Assembly: GCF_000266865.1 (NCBI RefSeq)
Contig: NZ_AJPR01000006.1
Span: forward strand, 98,308-162,307
From: Mycoplasmopsis agalactiae 14628
GTDB lineage: Bacteria > Bacillota_I > Bacilli_A > Mycoplasmatales > Metamycoplasmataceae
DNA: 64,000 nt
Direction of reading: 5' to 3'
The notes below the pieces were generated by a model. That model saw only the letters and a program-made list of their open reading frames with translations. It had not been told where the DNA came from and ran no database searches. Positions 10,364 to 20,262 of this stretch are shown one piece after another (the stretch's first letter is position 1; every line of letters starts with the position of its first letter). The position numbers and the translations under genes were made by a program.

Positions 10364-10406
10364 ACAATAAAGACAGGCAATAGAGTGCTGAATGAATGGA
10401 GAAGTT

Positions 10407-10568
10407 ATGAAAAATAAAGCAATATATTTATACAATTCACAGAATTTAATCTCTGCGTTAGATGAACTAAGAGAAATGGGTCTTATTACTGGACAGTTAA
10501 CTAAAAATGCATTAATTGAATACATATGAAAAAACTATCCACAAGTTGCTAAGAAGCACAATCTTTAG
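10407..10568 (+). CDS. Small basic protein, 53 aa, possible regulator or excisionase partner
   Basis: ATG 10407 follows a GGAGAAG ribosome site, and the gene ends at TAG 10566-10568 with one TGA-Trp codon near the end. The sequence begins with a short strand-like stretch (KAIYLYNSQ) followed by helices (ISALDELREMG; LTKNALIEYIW). This is loosely like a ribbon-helix-helix DNA-binding protein. It lies 11 bases before the integrase start and probably shares its transcript. Phage integrases often sit next to a small directionality factor or repressor, which is the inferred role. I do not recognise a family. Confidence 0.55.
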
Positions 10569-10579
10569 GTTGATGTTAA

Positions 10580-11332
10580 GTGTTAAATAAATTCATTAGA
10601 TTTTGTAAACTTAAAAACTTAGCAACTTCAACAATCCAAAGTTATACATCAATACTAAAAAATGTTTTTGATGTAGAGAATAAGAGCCATATGGAAATAA
10701 TAAGAAAAATTAGATCCACGAGCTTAGAAGCTTCAAGTCAAGATTTATACCGCAGGGTTTATTGTTTATTTTTACGTTATACGAATCAAATGGATAAATA
10801 TAAACACACAAAATTACTCAAATTAAAACAGCGCAAGATTGCATTCAAGCCTGTTATTAAAAAAGAAAACATTTACAACTTAACTGCATTCGAATATGAT
10901 GAACGCAGGAGCTCAATATTTTATAAGTTGGTCATTAGATTTATGTTTGAATCAGGTGTCCGTTTTGGCGAGCTTGAATCACTACAATTCAATGGCACTC
11001 ATTTATTTGTTAAAGGAAAAGGAAACAAAATTAGGCAAATACTTTATAACCCTGAGACTATTAAAATAATCCAGCACTTTAATTTTGACCTGACTAAGAG
11101 CAAAAGAGCAAGTTTAATAAAATATATAAAGCAGATATTTGGGCAGGATTATGCAGCTCATTCGTTAAGACGTAGCTTTGCAACGCATATGCTTAAAGCA
11201 GGCGCAATGCCTAAAATGGTGCAGTTACAAATGGGGCATGCAAACATTGAAACAACATTCCACTATCTGCAAATTGATGAGCAGGAGAGCACACAACAAT
11301 ATAATAGATTTATGTTAGCCAGCAACGCATAA
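10580..11332 (+). CDS. Tyrosine recombinase / phage integrase, 250 aa
   Basis: GTG 10580 is the first in-frame start of the conserved region (LNKFIRFCKLKNLATSTIQSYTSIL, a core-binding SAM-like N-terminus). The catalytic domain shows the expected residues: Arg in SGVRFGELESL, the HxxR box in HSLRRSFATHML, His in QMGHANIETT, and the nucleophile Tyr in FHYLQI. Length is that of compact Xer-like integrases. It is related in type to the Xer recombinases mycoplasmas use for phage integration and surface-gene inversion. Its place at the right edge of the phage genes makes a prophage integrase the most likely role; an attachment site should be close by. Confidence 0.88.
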   Translation: MLNKFIRFCKLKNLATSTIQSYTSILKNVFDVENKSHMEIIRKIRSTSLEASSQDLYRRVYCLFLRYTNQMDKYKHTKLLKLKQRKIAFKPVIKKENIYNLTAFEYDERRSSIFYKLVIRFMFESGVRFGELESLQFNGTHLFVKGKGNKIRQILYNPETIKIIQHFNFDLTKSKRASLIKYIKQIFGQDYAAHSLRRSFATHMLKAGAMPKMVQLQMGHANIETTFHYLQIDEQESTQQYNRFMLASNA

Positions 11333-11407
11333 TGTTGTTGGTTTTTTAATTTTGCTTGCTTTTTGCCACACACTGCATTAAGTTAATAAATATGTCAGCA
11401 AAGGACA

Positions 11408-11430
11408 AAATAAAAAGGGCAATATTGCCC
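11408..11430 (-). terminator. Possible minus-strand terminator (GC palindrome plus T run)
   Basis: Read on the minus strand, GGGCAATATTGCCC is followed by TTTTTATTTTG. That is a plausible intrinsic terminator, but no gene on that strand precedes it. A small RNA from 11.43-11.55 kb or an attachment-site palindrome is possible. Confidence 0.4.
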
Positions 11431-11678
11431 TCACAAATGAATCGCTTATCAATTTTTCTAGTTTAGCGTTTTTACTATAATAGCGGATATAGATGTTGGT
11501 TGGAGCTTATGCTGGTGTGCTTTCTCGCCCTATTTGTCAATTAATAAATACAAATATAATAATATAATTTAATGTTAGATGTTGGGCAAAATTAATTACC
11601 CAATAATATTATTTACCTTTGTTGCCTTACTTTTAGTATTTTTTGCTTTTTTTTGCTTTCTTTTGCTTTATGTTGTGG

Positions 11679-11684
11679 TATACT
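11679..11684 (+). promoter_or_regulatory. Extended -10 promoter for the 11738 gene
   Basis: TGTGG-TATACT forms an extended -10 element 54 bases upstream of the start codon. Upstream are T-rich tracts (11640-11670) that could act as a variable spacer. Confidence 0.5.
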
Positions 11685-11718
11685 ACAATTACAAGGTTTA
11701 AAGGTTTCGGAATTGTTC

Positions 11719-11734
11719 ATATATATATATATAT
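11719..11734 (+). repeat. (AT)8 dinucleotide tract abutting the start codon
   Basis: Eight AT units lie three bases before ATG 11738, exactly where a ribosome site would normally be. No Shine-Dalgarno sequence is present. Length changes here could alter expression. Confidence 0.8.
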
Positions 11735-11737
11735 CAT

Positions 11738-12241
11738 ATGGCTATGGAAACAGAACAAATTAACAATAATCAAAGCAACATTCAACAACCTGTTGCACAA
11801 ACTAATCCAAACAATAACAATGTCACTGTTATTAGACATGAACATGCTTATGTGGACCACAGCCAGAAAAAATTTATACTAATACTTAGATACACTCTGA
11901 TTATTGGTGCAGTCTTTGCCTGCTTTATGGCTCCTTATTCAATATACACAGCAATTAAATATTTTAATAATGGAAATTCACAATTTAGTACCGGACAAAA
12001 AGCAGGGCTAGTAATTGGTTGCATTGCTATTATGGCTCTTGCTGTCGCAACAGTAGTATTAATGGCACTCACTTTAACAGCAAAGTATATGCATAATATG
12101 AAAATTAACGTTGCTGCCTGATGCGTTGCTATACCTTTTTACATATTTATTTTCGTAGCATTTCTAGCATGGATTGGATGAAAAATATTTGCGATTAAAA
12201 TGGGCACCAAACGTGACATAACAATTAGAGGCGGCTACTAG
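11738..12241 (+). CDS. Integral membrane protein with Asn/Gln-rich N-terminus, 167 aa
   Basis: The frame runs from ATG 11738 (a second ATG is two codons on) to TAG 12239-12241, with TGA-Trp at 12119-12121. Residues 1-30 are rich in Asn and Gln. Three strongly hydrophobic segments follow at about 45-67, 88-112 and 128-152, and the C-terminus is basic. It is not lipid-modified, since there is no Cys lipobox. I recognise no family. It stands between the integrase and a convergent transporter operon and ends at a strong shared terminator. The (AT)8 tract in place of a ribosome site suggests variable expression. Confidence 0.7.
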
Positions 12242-12244
12242 ATT

Positions 12245-12279
12245 AAAAAAAACAGACTTGTCAAGCAGGTCTGTTTTTT
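12245..12279. terminator. Bidirectional terminator between convergent genes
   Basis: The stem AAAAAACAGACTTG / CAGGTCTGTTTTTT has an A tract on the left and a T tract on the right. It can therefore end transcription of the membrane protein (plus) and of the ABC importer operon (minus). Confidence 0.85.
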
Positions 12280-12297
12280 ATTGTTTTAGTAAACTAA

Positions 12298-14168
12298 TTA
12301 TTGTTTTTTAGTTTGTTCAAATGCTTGTATTAGTTCTTCAGCAGTTTTTGCCTTAAACTCTTTATTTCTATCTAATTCTGTTTGTTCTATCATTGCTTGC
12401 ATTACAGTATTTGACATTTGAGATGATTTATCATCAGTAACCACAGGCTTAGCAACAACTTTGCCGCTTTCAACATTTAGTAATGATTCTAGCGAAAGTT
12501 GAGCTGATCTTAGCATATTTAATTTGAAGTAGTCAGGTTCAAATGTAGTCATTAATTCTTCAGATTTTTTGTCCTTCAATTTGCCTTCTAATTCTTTAAT
12601 TATGCCCTTGATTTTATCATTTGTTGCACTTGTAACAACTGAAGACAATGGCATTATATAGCCAGAAGTTCTTGCAATTGTGTATCAATTATCTTCTTCT
12701 TCACCAGAAACCTTGTTCTTACCTGTGTATATTCATTTAAGGAACTTCTTAATTGCCTTATTTACTTTTTCATTCTTTGAATCAATAGCAATTATGCTTG
12801 AACCACCTTCATGGAAAATTGAATGTTTTCCGTCCTTAGTTCCTGTAACTTGAGGAAGCATTAATACATCATGTTCGCTTGCATTATTTGTTAAGAATTT
12901 AGGGTCATCTTTAATGCTTTGTTCAAAGTATGGGTGAGTCTTAGTAAATTGAGTAATCTTGTTTTGATATGCACCAACAGAAGCTGCAAAACTTATAGCA
13001 CTTTGGAATCTAAAGATTTGTCATGAACCTCATTCTTTTGTTTGAGTAAACATATATTTCATTGATTGAAATACTTTTTTATCTTTGTCATCCTTGCCAG
13101 ATGGTGTTTGTTCAACTCTCTTAATTGACTTGTTGTAATCTTCTCATAGTTCTTTGAATTTATTCTTAACATCAGCATCGTCAATTAAGTTATATTTAAC
13201 ATTCTTATCTTTATCAAGTTCGAAGATTGCTTTGTTTTTGTCTTCAATTTTTGCATGCAATTCTTTAAAGAATGTACTTTGTTGGTAGTCAATTGAAAGA
13301 ACTTCACCTGAAATTGTGTTGTCATTGATTTTGTTTTTTTCAATTTCAACACCTTCAGTAAATTTAGCAGCTAAGTCTCTAATGTCTTTGATAGATTCAA
13401 ATGTTTTATTGCTTACAGTTAAATCTTGAAATGCCTTTTTTCCATTTGTTTCATTTTTAGCTTTTAAAGCATATCAAACTGATTGTTCTGGTAATTTATT
13501 TCCTTTATCTTTTGAATCATAAACTTTCTTGATTATTCCATCAACCTTCTTATCATTTTCTTCAATCTTACCGCCACCAGATTCAATAATTTCAAACATC
13601 TTGTGTAGAACTTTAAGGTTTAATTGAAGTGAGTCAGTATCAGCATTATCAAAAGGAATGTTGTAAATTGTTTCTGTTTGGCCTTGGCCTGCTAAAATTG
13701 AGTGTAAATCAGCTATATTTTTACTGAATGATTTTTTAGTAATGCCAGTGTCAGATATATCTAATAATTGCTTATTTGGTTAAGAATATATGCACCAGAT
13801 TGGTCACCTAAAACAATATTTGGCACCTTTTTATTATCTTTAGATTCAATAGCATGAGCAACATTTTTAATTAATTGGTATTCACTATATGTGTTGTGGC
13901 CAGGAACTTTAACTTCTTTACCTTTGCTGTCCTTGTATTTAAATTCATCAGCAAATTCAAATCTAATAGTTAAAAAGTCTGAGTCATTTTTAAATGCTTC
14001 ATTATAGTAACCAATAATTTTTTGCAATGATAGCGATAAAGGTCATCCTTTACCTTGACCTAATCTAAAAACAACTTTTTCTTCTTCTGTGTTCCCACAA
14101 GCAACTACTGAAAGTCCTGCTGCTGCTGGTAATAAAATTGCACCAGCTTTAATCAAAATTTTTTTCAA
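12298..14168 (-). pseudogene. ABC-transporter substrate-binding lipoprotein, broken by a one-base frameshift
   Basis: The N-terminus starts at TTG 14166-14168 after GGGAG and has a lipoprotein signal (ILLPAAAGLSVVACGN, with Cys at the lipobox). This frame stops at TAG 13761-13763. The continuation is open in the next frame from about 13780 to TAA 12298. Restoring one A in the AAA run (plus TTT 13775-13777) would join YILNQ to NKQLLDISDTG and give one protein of about 620 residues. The C-terminal part has Trp-rich, extracellular-binding-protein-like sequence. It follows two permeases and an ATPase, so it should be the sugar-type substrate-binding component. The break may be real decay, reversible slippage or a sequencing error. 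Confidence 0.75.
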
Positions 14169-14228
14169 AATAATCTCCCTATTAGCCTGTTTTATGGTAT
14201 TCTAAATAAATTGAAAAAATATTTAAAA

Positions 14229-15041
14229 TTAGTTGAAACGACTAATTTTTTTAGAAAAAATAAAGTAAATTATCAATGGAATAACAATTGAAATAAATGC
14301 CCCTGCTGCTTGTACATTAAGTAAAGCAGCTTGTCTATCTTGACCTAATGTTAGGTACCAAATAGATATATTAGTATAGTTTGTTGAGAATAAAAACTGT
14401 GGTCATAAGTAATCATTTCACACTGAAATAAATGAAAAAACAATTAAAAGCATGTAGCCCAGTTTCATCTTTGGCAAATATACATAAATTAATTTATCCA
14501 TTGGTTTTAAATTGTCATTCAACATTGTCTTATTTTTTTTATCACTAATAGATTTAGCTAAGTTAAAAATGTATGTAAAGTTAAAAAATGAAAATATTGC
14601 ATTAGTCACAAAAGCAATAGGAGTTTCGTCTAAATTGAAAGTTAGCAAAACTGTTTTTAAGCTTAAAAATATTGAAAACTCAGGTATCAAACTAATAACT
14701 AGGAAAAAGTACAAAAATATTTTTTGATACTTTGCACTCATTTTAAGTAGCCCTGCTATTGCTAGTGAGTAAATTATTAGTCTAATTAATATCAAGATCG
14801 TTGCAAATAATAATGTCCAACCAAAAGCTCTTAGAAAATTACTCTTAAAAGCAGTTGCAAAATTAACTCAGTTTCACTCTTCAATCACAATAAATGTTCT
14901 GTTATTTATTAATGAATTTGTTGACATAAGCGACTGAAGCAATAAGTAGTACAAAGGAAAAAGCATAAGCAAGCATAAAAAGCCAATTAAGAAATATTTA
15001 ATAATTTCTTTAAATATAACTAATAGCATTCTACCTGGCAT
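14229..15041 (-). CDS. ABC transporter permease, MalG-like, 270 aa
   Basis: I chose ATG 15039-15041 because AAGGAG lies eight bases upstream; the longer TTG frame has no ribosome site of its own. The gene ends at TAA 14229-14231. Six hydrophobic segments are visible, starting with YFLIGFLCLLMLFPLYYLLL. A cytoplasmic loop ending LIYVYLPKMK corresponds to the EAA loop that contacts the ATPase. The WNDYLWPQF motif after it is typical of MalG/UgpE-type permeases. It overlaps the upstream permease by 11 bases, and the lipoprotein gene follows. The substrate is unknown; a carbohydrate or glycerophosphodiester is likely from family. Confidence 0.8.
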
Positions 15042-16026
15042 ATTTCTTGCTCCTTGTCTTTGCAATTAATTTACTTATTTTCCTATAAATAGCCTTAATT
15101 GTGCTAATACGCAACAGTTGCAAGATGCACAATAATAAGACTAAATATGAGAAGCTAAAGAAAGCTGAAGCATATCCTTTTTCATATCTTAATGATGGGT
15201 TGTTTGTGCCAAATCCAAGGAATTTAATTGTGTAACTAGTTAATGTGTGTGCATAATTAATATCTATATCAAAAGTTGGTTCCAGCAATGCTTGAGGTAA
15301 AAGAAGTGTTGAGAAAATAAAGTTGGTAAATAAAATTGAAAACAACACTTTTGAAATTTCTGGCATATATACATATCTAAATTTTTGTAAAATAGTCAAT
15401 TTATCATTTAACATTAACTTTTTATACTTTAAATCAGCTCTGCTAATAGCTGAAGCAAACAAGATTAAGTTAAATGGTAATGACCTTCATATCTGAAATA
15501 TAGAATAATACATCCAAATTGGCAACTTTTTATTTGACGAAGCAGTAAAGGTATACTCGCTCTTTCCTAAAATGTAGAAAAACAAATTTTTATTGCCAAA
15601 AAACATTGTAAAAGCAATTCCTATTGCAAAGCCTGAAATAAAGAACTGCGAAAACAAAATTGTCAAAAATGCTCTCTGTGTGAATTTAAATATTAAGGAA
15701 TTCACAACTAGCGCAAAAATTAATGAAAGCACTAATGAGATTCCCGATCCAAAAAACAAGACTAATGTTGAATTTAAAACAGCATTTTTAAAATTTGGAT
15801 CAGATAAAATGTTGTTATAGTTATTGAAATTATAGTTATATCTAGTCCTATCATGTATGCTAATAGGCGCCTTTAGTGATTTCACAAAGGTGTGTAAAAT
15901 AGGCACCAAAGTAAAAATTAATATAAATATTAGCAAAGGCAAAAGCATTAATGTTATTTTAGAAACAGTCCAAGCTTTTTGCTTTTTTGATTCAGAATTA
16001 TGCATAGATTCTGTTGCCTTTTTCAT
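15031..16026 (-). CDS. ABC transporter permease, MalF-like, 331 aa
   Basis: The frame ends at TAG 15031-15033. The start is ATG 16024-16026, or ATG 16003-16005 (MHNSESKKQ), which would leave only an 8-base overlap with the ATPase gene. Hydrophobic segments begin with ITLMLLPLLIFILIFTLVPIL. The large loop after the first segment (HTFVKSLKAPISIHDRTRYNYNFNNY) and the EAA-like loop (LTILQKFRYVYMPEISK) are typical of MalF-type subunits. It pairs with the MalG-like permease to form the channel of the importer. Confidence 0.8.
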
Positions 16027-17221
16027 CAAAAACTAAAACATCTTTATTACTAAAAGTAACATCAACTTTTTCGTTAACTTCTAAAGCATTATCTTTTAAA
16101 ACAATTGTTCAAATGTTGTCTTTATCATACTCAATTTGATAATAAGTTTTGTCTCCAAAATTTTTCTTATTTAAAATTGAGTATTTTCCGTCCTTATTGA
16201 CACTAACTTTAAGTTTATTTTCCCGAATATAGTGGTGCTTATTGTCTTTTGAATTAATAAAATTAATTTCTGGAGTCCCAATAAACTTAGCAACAAATAA
16301 ATTATTTGGGCTATCATACATTTTGTCACCACTACTATATTGTTGAACCTTACCATCTTTTAATAAAATGATTTGATCACTTAATTTAAGTGCATCTTGC
16401 TGATCATGGGTAACAACAATAATGCTTAAATTAAATTCCTTTTTAATCTTAATTAATCACTCAATTGTTGATTCCTTAATTTTGGCATCAAGCGCTGAAA
16501 AAGGTTCATCCATTAGCACCAAATTAGTCTTTTTTATAATACCTTTGGCAAAAGCCACTCTTTGCTTTTGTCCACCAGACAACTTATCAACTCTTTGGTT
16601 TAATAAATGATCTATTTCTAGTTTCTTTGCAACATCAGTAATCTCATTTTTGAACAAATTTCTTAAATGAAGCTGATTTAGAATCTTAAACTTATTCTTA
16701 ATATTTTTGTTGCTTAAGCAACTAAATACTAAGGCTAAGTAAGCAATTTTCTTCTTTAATATTGAATGTTTATTGCTAATAAGACTCTGTTTATAGGCTT
16801 CAAATTTTGAAAATAGTTTTTTGTTACTTTCAGCATTAGCATCAAGCATACTAAAAAGACTTTCAAAATATTTTAATCTTGCTGAATCTACTCACTTACT
16901 GTAGTTTTTGGCACTTAAGTACACATTGTTAAAAACAGTTGTGTCTTCATAAGTTGAGTTTTCTTGCATTATGTAAGCTATTTCGTAAATTAAGGGCTTA
17001 TGCTTAATTTCAATAGATCCTTCATTTGGTTTTAAATAGCCTAAAATCAAATTTAGTAATGTCGTCTTTCCACTTCCTGAAGGACCTAGTAAAGAAACAA
17101 TTTCATTTTCCTGAATTACGAGCTTATCAATATCGACGTTGTACTCCTTCTGTTTTTTATGATATTTGAATTTCAAATCATTGATTTTTATCAATATATC
17201 TTCATTATTTAATGTTTCCAT
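15998..17221 (-). CDS. ABC transporter ATP-binding protein with large helical insertion, 407 aa
   Basis: The gene runs from ATG 17219-17221 to TAA 15998-16000. Walker A is GPSGSGKTT (46-54), the signature LSGGQKQRV starts near residue 214 and Walker B LVLMDEPFSALD follows. The spacing between Walker A and the signature is about 75 residues longer than usual. The extra stretch (about 110-190) is Lys/Asn-rich and helical. Residues after about 290 form an OB-like regulatory tail as in MalK/UgpC. It is the first gene of the importer operon and energises both permeases. No clear ribosome site precedes the ATG. Confidence 0.85.
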
Positions 17222-17401
17222 ACAAGAATAATTTTACTATCAGAATCGACAAAAGTATGTATAAATTAGCGTTATCAGTCACTTTTGCATACTTTTTGTA
17301 TTTTTTTCTTTTTTAGCATTAAAAGTGAATTTAAAAAAATTAGGACAAATCCTAAACCTTTAATTTCAATTTTTTGTTTTTTTAAATTGCCAAAATGCAG
17401 A

Positions 17402-20152
17402 TTAATTGGCTTTCTTCTTTTTCTTAGTAATAAAAATTGCTGCTAAAACTGACACAATAATGATTATGATAGCTGCAGCAGTAACTGACGAAGCAATTAT
17501 GGCTGTTAATTTGGCATTGTTGGCATTTTCAACTGGCTTGATATTATATGATGAAAGATCAATTGCTAAAAGCTCTTTAGAATTATGATTTTTGTCATCT
17601 TTATACTTAAAATAAACTATTGGACTACTTGCTGAGAGCAATTGACTAGATGATTTATATTCCTTAAAGTTTAATTTATCAAATGAATATAACACTTCGT
17701 CATCAAATTTTAAATTGCTTTTATCTATAATTGAATTTTCAGAAATAGTCTTAGGTAAAATTTCTCATTCATATACAAGTTCATTTTTGCCATCAGCAAA
17801 TGAATAATTTTTGTTATTTATTTTAACTAAACTTTGATATTTACCGCTATCAATGTGCTTTGAATCATTTACCAAAACATCTGTTTTAAAGCATAATCTG
17901 TCTAGCCCTAAATTATGCTCATAGCCATCATATACAAATCTATTATTTAAATTTTTAGGAATTTCAATTATAAGTTTCTCTACATTTATTAAATGTTCAT
18001 AAACATACTTTTTGCCATTTAATTCATACTCGAATTCAATCTTGGAATCACCATAATTGATATGCTGGCCACTTTGATAACTAACTTTTGTTGGCTTAAC
18101 AAACCCCACTTTTCCATTGCTTTCAACTGAGATATTAACTTCTTTAAGATTAATTGTCATTAATGCTTTATAAGAGTCTTTCAGATTAGAATCAATAACT
18201 TTAGCTTCATTTTTTGTTTCAAAAATAGCTTTAACTATTATTGGATTTGCATATGTTTGATTGTTGTCTTTTTGTCTATTGCCTACATAATTAAAATCTA
18301 AAACATTAGTCCTTAAGCCCTTGATATGATCATATGTAACATAATATTTGTTTTTGTTACTGTCAAATGGTAAATCTGATTCAATTCCATTTTTGTTAAT
18401 GTAGGTATATTTCAAAAAATTTGAATTTTCCTTCTTTAAATCAGGCAAATAGTGCTTGCTAAATGATCCACTTTCTAAAAATGGAACTTCCGTAACTAAG
18501 CTATCAGCATTTGATCCATCTAAGTCAAAGTAAAGTTTTACAAAAGTATATTTGGCTTTTTCATCCAGTCTGTAAAAATGATATTTTCTTTTTGATGCTA
18601 AGTAATTACCTGAAAATACAGAAATATCAGCATCAAAGCTGTCATCTTTATATTTTTCTAAAAAATTATTAACTTTAGAATCTATTAATTTGTCATTTTT
18701 TACTTTAAAATAGGTATTTTCGTCATTTTTGCTATTTGTGTAAAGTAATCTATTATTAAAATTAACTTCATTATTTTTGCTTACTAAAACAACTGGTGTG
18801 TGATTGTTTAAAACATAACTATTATTTGCATGAAAAACAATGTGTGGTTTGTCACTAATTGTTCAATATGAATTAGACTGAATAGCTTCAGTCCCGTCTA
18901 AAACATATATTTGTCGTGTCTGTGAACCACTATGATGCTCATTGTTGTTAATTAAGTTGTAATCATAAAACAGCTTAACTGAATAAGCCCCTGATTTTAA
19001 TGGCAACTTACTGTGTAATTTCACACCATTATTTTTGACATATTCAATATTAAAATAGGTAGAAACATCTATTCCGTCTTGATATACTTTGGCAAAAATA
19101 TTATTAAGTTTTGCGACTTTTTTGTTTATCTTATACTCTATTTTTATGTCTTGCGTAGACTTAAAAATATTTCTATTTTTAGCAAAAGTGTTTTTACTTC
19201 TGTTACCATAATTTGCACTGTTGTAATAGTTGCTAAATTCATTTTCATAGATTGCGTTACTTTCAGAAATCAATATATCTTGACCAACATATTTATATCC
19301 ACTATATTCATTAATAACTGCACTTGAATTATAAGGAAGAAAATTCACCCCATCTCTGTTGCTATATAAATTGTCACTGTTTAAAATAATTCAAGCTCCT
19401 GTGCTGCCATCAGTTGCTTTATAATTATCATCCCATCCAATAATTGACACTGCATGAGTGTTTTCTCTGCCTGTTCCAACTAGTTCATGTACTTTAATTT
19501 TTGAATTTGACTTAGTTTCTACATCTTTATAGTATTTTTCGTTTGAGACTGTTTTATAGCCTCTTATAGCAACAAACAAAGAACCATTTTTGACTATATG
19601 TTTTTTAATATTTTCATAATCATAGCGATTGAAGTCGACTCTTTCAACTGCTTTTCTAAAATTTTTGTCTGTATGCTTGTTAAATAAATCTCTTAACTTT
19701 TGATGATATACTCCCTTATTTGGAACATAATATAAATCGCCAAATTTAAAATCTGATTCATATGAAATACCATTATTAGAGATTAGCCTATCATAATCAT
19801 CAAATCAAGCACCACCACCAACATTATTAGTGTCATTAATTGTGATGCTAGCTTCTGAAAAGTCATACATTTCATTAGTATTTAGCATCAATGAAGTCTC
19901 TAGTGACTTTGTTGCACTAAAGTCTCAACATAAGCCAGTGTTATATTGATACTGATTAAATAAAATATAGTCATCTCTTAGTGAAAAATAAGTGCTTTTG
20001 TGCTTTTCATTTATAACAGCACTATTATTAGTCATATTGTTACTACTAGCACTTGGGCTTGTGCTTAATGAAAAAACTGAAGCAAAAGGAGCAAAAAATA
20101 TTGTTTTGCTAAGAAAACGGCTGCCATTTTTGATTTTTACCAAATCCACCAT
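17402..20152 (-). CDS. Membrane-anchored papain-like (C1) cysteine protease, CysP-like, 916 aa
   Basis: One frame runs from ATG 20150-20152 to TAA 17402-17404 with several TGA-Trp codons. The N-terminus has a basic then hydrophobic export signal (KTIFFAPFASVFSLS). The papain triad is visible: Cys75 in TGLCWDFSATKSLE, His233 in ENTHAVSIIGWDDNY and Asn258 in WIILNSDN. A long middle region of beta-rich repeats follows. The end has a transmembrane helix (about 877-905) and a KKKKK tail, so the enzyme faces outward. It resembles mycoplasma CysP proteases, which cleave host IgG; that substrate is inference here. The adjacent importer is transcribed in the same direction 180 bases downstream. Confidence 0.82.
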
Positions 20153-20262
20153 TACGTTTATTATACTAATAAAACTATAAACAAACCCTATAAATAAAAA
20201 ACATATCCGCTTGAGATATGTAGAAATTAATATAGTCTGACCTCTTTTTATAAATCTAAATG

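Larger units (their letters stand above)
9452..10406. other. Divergent non-coding region between phage late genes and integrase
   Basis: No credible gene lies in these 955 bases. They hold, left to right: a TATAAT-like box for the leftward genes (minus strand, 9490-9495); a 36-bp perfectly alternating pyrimidine-purine tract (about 9617-9652); two facing arrays of 22-bp repeats (9715-9970); two copies of a GTAGC-GGTC-GGGG motif (10048-10062 and 10104-10116); a C8-like run near 10142; and a TATAAT box (10358-10363) for the rightward genes. Together this looks like a phage control and/or replication region. Confidence 0.7.
11333..11737. other. Non-coding region at the inferred right end of the prophage
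   Basis: No gene is seen in these 405 bases. They hold a perfect 14-bp palindrome, GGGCAATATTGCCC (11417-11430), followed on the minus strand by TTTTTATTTT. Further right are repeated TTTTGCTT-type pyrimidine tracts (11640-11670), an extended -10 box and the (AT)8 tract. If the integrase is phage-borne, the right attachment site should lie here. I could not find its partner copy within the window. Confidence 0.5.

Noticed and set aside
10280..10525. Minus-strand ORF of 81 aa over the integrase leader
   Set aside because: It has no ribosome site and overlaps the better-supported 53-aa gene and its promoter.
11430..11560. tRNA or known small RNA left of the extended -10 promoter
   Set aside because: No cloverleaf and no recognised RNA motif; only the GC palindrome stands out.
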